In this document: positions 60,542 through 64,000 of the stretch, piece by piece
How the letters are laid out: each line of letters opens with the position of its first letter
Position numbering within the stretch: position 1 is the first letter of the stretch
Assembly: GCF_025449335.1 (NCBI RefSeq)
Contig: NZ_CP104883.1
Span: forward strand, 674,501 to 738,500
Source of the DNA: Bartonella sp. HY328
GTDB lineage: Bacteria > Pseudomonadota > Alphaproteobacteria > Rhizobiales > Rhizobiaceae
Reading direction: 5' to 3'
Length of the DNA: 64,000 nucleotides
Program-made: the position numbers and the translations under genes
The notes under the pieces: generated by a model
Told to the model about the DNA's origin: nothing
Seen by the model: the letters and a program-made list of their open reading frames with translations, nothing else
Databases searched by the model: none

Positions 60542-60778
60542 TTAAGTCTTAGCAAGTACGTCACGCAGGTGGGGGTTGCATTCCAATTCTCGCTCATAGG
60601 AAATTTGACAAGTCGCATAGGCTTCTTGGCGCTCTACATTCCAATAGCGTAAATCATCAAGCAGAATTTTTTCGCCACTAACGGCACATAAAACATAGGT
60701 TCCTGGAATTTCAATAACGTAATCGCCACCCTTATATTGAAGCTTAGCTTCATTCCCGCGTAAATTGTTAATATCCAT
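60542..60778 (-). CDS. DUF2093 family protein
   Basis: A 78-residue protein that matches DUF2093: NEAKLQYKGGDYVIEIPGTYVLCAVSGEKILLDDLRYWNVERQEAYATCQIS. The family is confined to alphaproteobacteria and its role is unknown. The CAVSG...ILLDDLRYWNVERQEAY core is highly conserved. An AAAAGGA Shine-Dalgarno precedes the start. It stands alone and converges with the Spy-like gene. Confidence 0.92.
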   Translation of the reverse strand: MDINNLRGNEAKLQYKGGDYVIEIPGTYVLCAVSGEKILLDDLRYWNVERQEAYATCQISYERELECNPHLRDVLAKT

Positions 60779-61269
60779 ATTAAATTCCTTTTAGGCGCAG
60801 TTTTTATGCTATCATTTTGTATTATCAATAGAATAATTTGTTCGTTTTGCAAATAGTTTTCTGGTCACCTATGTTTTAAAAGCAGCCAGTGCTTTTAAAA
60901 ATCTGTAAAAAAATTTCAGTAATCGCTTATTGGTTCTAAAAACTGTTATTTTGATTAAAGCGGTAACTGCTTCAAATTGAAACATTCTTCATCTCATTAG
61001 AGGCTGTTACACAAGAAAATCAGTGTAAATTGATATTCTCACCTAGAATTGACTTTTAACCGTTCTAATTCTTTGACATTGTGTTAGAATAATTCTATGC
61101 ATGCGCCTTTAAATAGGTACTTGCCTTGCTGGAATCTACGGTGAAAAAACTAAGGTTCAAGGATGCAAAGCTGAGCGCCGCAAAATAAAGCAATGTTTTG
61201 ACAGCAGTTTGGTGAAGCTAAAAAAACAATAATTCACTAATGTGCTGATAGAGATGGAGGATATCCGCC
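60779..61269. other. Intergenic region carrying the formate dehydrogenase promoter
   Basis: About 490 bp between two divergent genes. Apart from the promoter and candidate Irr operator at 61073-61101, nothing is supported. The formate dehydrogenase start has a GGAGGA Shine-Dalgarno at 61257-61262. Confidence 0.4.
61073..61101 (+). promoter_or_regulatory. Formate dehydrogenase promoter with candidate Irr (ICE-type) operator
   Basis: A perfect TTGACA (-35, 61073-61078) and a weak TATGCA (-10, 61096-61101), spaced by 17 bp, enclose TTAGAATAATTCTA (61084-61097). That palindrome fits the ICE motif TTTAGAA-N3-TTCTAAA bound by rhizobial Irr. An operator between -35 and -10 suits a repressor that acts under iron limitation. 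Confidence 0.5.
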
Positions 61270-64000
61270 ATGAATTTTGAGATCTCGCGGCGCGCCTTTT
61301 TAAAGGGTGCAGGCGCGGGGGTTGCTGTAACAGCGCTTGGCGCGCTAGGTTTTGACGAGGCAGAGGCCGCTGTGCATAGTGCCATTCGTCCTTATCGACT
61401 AGCCGCCACTCAGCAAACCCGTAATACCTGTACCTATTGTTCTGTCGCCTGTGGTATTATCCTTTATGCTAAGGGTACTATGGAAAAGGGCGATGCTAAA
61501 ATCGTTCATATTGAAGGCGATGTTGATCATCCAACCAATCGTGGTACTTTATGTCCAAAGGGTGCGGCGCTTTTCAATACGGTTAATGCGCCAACGCGCT
61601 TAACCAAACCAAAGGTTCGCAAACCGGGTTCTGATCATTTTGAGGATATTAGCTGGGGCGAGGCTCTGGATAAAATTGCTCGCTATATGAAAGATGACCG
61701 CGACAAAAATTTTGTCGAGAAAAATGAAAAAGGTCAAACGGTTAATCGTTGGATTTCAACTGGTTTTCTTGCAGCTTCTGCGACAACCAATGAAACAGCT
61801 TTTTTAACCTATAAGGTAGTGCGCTCGTCAGGCATGCTGGTTTTTGATAATCAGGCACGCGTTTGACACGGCCCAACGGTGTCCAGTCTGGGCCCAACAT
61901 TTGGTCGTGGTGCAATGACGAATGCATGGACGGATATCCGTGCAACTGATCTTGCCATTATTATGGGCGGCAATGCAGCTGAAGCGCATCCTTGCGGCTT
62001 CAAATGGGTAACTCATGCTAAAGAGCATCGGGGTGCGAAGCTTATTGTTGTTGATCCTCGTTTTACCCGCTCGGCATCGGTGGCAGATTATTATGCGCCT
62101 ATCCGTCAGGGCAGTGACATTGCATTCTTGCTTGGTGTTATCCGCTACTGCATGGAACATGATAAGGTGCAGTGGGAATATGTGCGCCATTATACCAATG
62201 CTGCCTTTATCATCAAAGATACATTTGAGTATAAGGATGGTTTGTTTAGCGGTTATGACGAAGAAAGCCGCAGTTATAATACATCTAGTTGGGCCTATGA
62301 AATGGGCGATGATGGCTTTGCAAAAATTGACGAGACATTGCAGCACCCTCGCTGTGTCTGGCAGCTTTTGCGCAAACATGTCGCACAATATACGCCTGAA
62401 TTGGTAAACCGCATTTGTGGTACACCAACGGATAAATACCTTAAAATTTGCGAAATGATCGCAGAATGTTCAAGCCCAACCAAAAACATGACTTCCATGT
62501 ATGCGCTTGGTTGGACGCAGCATTCTAAAGGCTCGCAAAATATTCGTACCATGGCGATGCTTCAGCTTATCCTTGGCAATATTGGTGTGCGTGGTGGCGG
62601 CATGAATGCGTTGCGCGGTCACTCAAATATTCAAGGTCTTACTGATGTTGGCTTGATGTCCAATCTATTGCCGGGCTATATGAATATTCCCAATGAAAAA
62701 GAGGTCGATTTAAAGACCTATCTTTCAACCCGCCAGTTTAAACCTTTGCGACCCAATCAGGTAAGCTATTGGAAAAATTACGATAAATTCTTCGTTTCCT
62801 TCCAAAAGTCAATGTGGGGCAAAGCTGCAACAAAAGAAAATGATTGGGCCTATGACTATCTGCCAAAGCTAGATATTGCCAATTATGACATTCTAAAAGC
62901 TTTTGAAATGATGGATAATGGCCAGATGACCGGCTATTTCTGTCAGGGCTTTAACGCGGTTTTATCATTCCCTAATCGCGCTAAAGTACAGCGTGCTTTG
63001 TCTAAGTTGAAATATTTGGTGGTGATGGATCCGTTAGAAACGGAAACTGCACGTTTTTGGGAAAATCATGGTGATTTTAACAATTACGACCCCAAAGATA
63101 TTCAAACTGAAGTATTCCAATTCCCAACTAGTTGCTTTGCCGAAGATGAAGGCGCAGTGGTGAATTCTGGTCGTTGGTTGCAATGGCATTGGGCAGGCCA
63201 AAATCCTCCTGGTGAAGCAAAGTTTGATACTTGGATTATGGCACAAATTGGCTTGCGCTTGAAAAAGCTCTACCAAGAAGAAGGCGGTGTGTTCCCAGAT
63301 CCTATCGTCAATCTTCATTGGCCCTATGAAGATCCGGAAGATCCGTCACCTCATGAGCTTGCCAAGGAAATGAATGGTTATGTCCTTGAAGACGTTTATG
63401 ATGACAAGGACCCAACCAAGAAGATCCTTGAAAAAGGCAAACAAATTGGAGGTTTTGCGGCACTTCGCAATGATGGTACAACTGCAAGTGGTTGCTGGAT
63501 TTATGCCGGTTCTTATACCGAGGACGGCAATATCATGGCACGGCGCGATAATACCGACTATGACAATGCCGGTCTTTATCAAAAATGGACTTTTGCATGG
63601 CCAGCCAATCGACGTATTATCTATAATCGCGCTTCTGCCGATCTTGATGGTAAGCCTTGGGATAAGGATCGTAAGATTATTGAGTGGGATGGTGAGAAAT
63701 GGGGTGGTTTCGACGTTCCAGATACCACGCCAACTTCTGACCCACGCAGTGTCGGCCCATTCATTATGAATGCCGAAGGTAGTGCGCGGTTATTTTCATT
63801 GGCGGGTTTGCGTGATGGACCATTCCCTGTTCATTATGAGCCATTCGAATCGCCAATGACCAATTTGGTTGCTCCGCATATTCGCGGCAATCCGGTGGCA
63901 CGCATATTTGAGAAAGATTTAGCACAATTGGGAGATCGTTCTGAATTCCCTTATGCGGCAACATCTTATCGCTTGACCGAGCATTTCCATTATTGGACTA
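61270..64000 (+). CDS. fdoG: Selenocysteine-containing formate dehydrogenase alpha subunit (partial; in-frame UGA at 61864)
   Basis: The large catalytic subunit of a respiratory formate dehydrogenase (FdnG/FdoG type), which oxidises formate to CO2 at a molybdopterin (Mo/W) centre. Residues 6-12 (SRRAFLK) are a Tat signal, so it is exported folded. A 4Fe-4S site is formed by Cys54, Cys57, Cys61 and Cys95. Codon 199 is UGA (61864-61866), and the frame continues after it for over 700 codons to the window edge: HGPTVSSLGPTFGRGAMTN, LAIIMGGNAAEAHPCGFKW, then TSMYALGWTQHSKGSQNIRT. The UGA is at the place of selenocysteine in FdnG (residue 196), followed by a SECIS-like stem. The gene is cut by the window end; beta and gamma subunits should follow. 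Confidence 0.93.
61864..61911 (+). promoter_or_regulatory. Bacterial SECIS element directing selenocysteine insertion
   Basis: Directly after the UGA, CACGGCC-C-AA (61867-61876) pairs with TTGGTCGTG (61901-61909), leaving one bulged C. Inside is an upper stem GTCC/GGGC with an AGTCT loop containing the GU pair that SelB recognises. The position, just 3' of the recoded codon, matches the bacterial type. Confidence 0.8.

Noticed and set aside
61864..61866. UGA as a true stop making the formate dehydrogenase a pseudogene
   Set aside because: Homology continues in the same frame, the position equals the selenocysteine of FdnG, and a SECIS-like stem follows directly.

Overview
This window is a chromosomal segment of a low-GC (about 40% by eye) alphaproteobacterium of the Hyphomicrobiales (Rhizobiales), close to the Bartonellaceae/Brucellaceae level. 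Evidence for this is the PhyR-NepR-EcfG general stress response with HWE-type kinases, a DUF2093 protein, an ftsK-lolA neighbourhood, candidate RirA/Irr-type iron operators and an alphaproteobacterial RpoH-type promoter at clpB. The species cannot be named from sequence alone. Most of the window is ordinary core chromosome. There is no prophage, CRISPR array, integrase or rRNA.

Layout. 1-7.0 kb: the end of rlmH, an unknown membrane protein, pyrD with a DUF952 gene, and an exbB-exbD-tonB iron-uptake energiser locus with two tonB genes. 7-8.9 kb: an AT-rich accessory patch with a possible structured RNA, a frameshifted orphan gene and decayed sequence. 8.9-12 kb: purH, then asd behind a leader peptide and a GC-rich hairpin region that looks like translational attenuation. 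12-20 kb: a signalling block. It holds two degenerate PAS/HWE proteins that lack the phospho-acceptor histidine, an intact PAS-HWE kinase, yacG, nepR-ecfG diverging from phyR, a second HWE kinase and tRNA-Phe. 20-25.3 kb: a secreted nucleoside hydrolase diverging from a ribose-type ABC importer. 25.4-31 kb: a solitary copper chaperone behind a CueR-type operator, an MHS-family transporter, a secreted orphan and clpB. 31-46 kb: an AsmA-like protein, an acidic orphan, nicotinamidase, a lipoprotein hydrolase, tandem lolA genes, ftsK, an rsm22 / RsmB-family / nucleosidase cluster, an Old Yellow Enzyme diverging from a LysR regulator, and recR. 46-58 kb: a MITE-like element, an Ldh2-family reductase, yceI, a frameshifted secreted protein, ileS, a lipoprotein, and a 992-residue membrane protein with tandem 28-residue charged repeats. 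58-64 kb: an L,D-transpeptidase, a Spy-like periplasmic protein, DUF2093, and the start of a selenocysteine-containing formate dehydrogenase.

How the genes work together. The stress block is a partner-switching circuit: kinases phosphorylate PhyR, PhyR captures NepR, and EcfG is released. Two EcfG-type promoters lie back to back between nepR and phyR, so the switch should feed itself. The nucleoside hydrolase and ribose-type importer look like a scavenging pair, with periplasmic release of ribose followed by its import. The exbBD/tonB locus and the formate dehydrogenase each have a candidate iron-responsive operator, so two distant parts of the window may share iron control.

Several dispersed non-coding elements are visible. 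There are two 104-bp inverted copies of a palindromic intergenic repeat with TAGAGCG ends, a 284-bp element with 34-bp terminal inverted repeats, and three 34-bp direct repeats in the nepR leader. Starts were moved from the longest reading frame when a Shine-Dalgarno sequence, signal peptide or paralogue alignment supported it, and this is stated in each entry.
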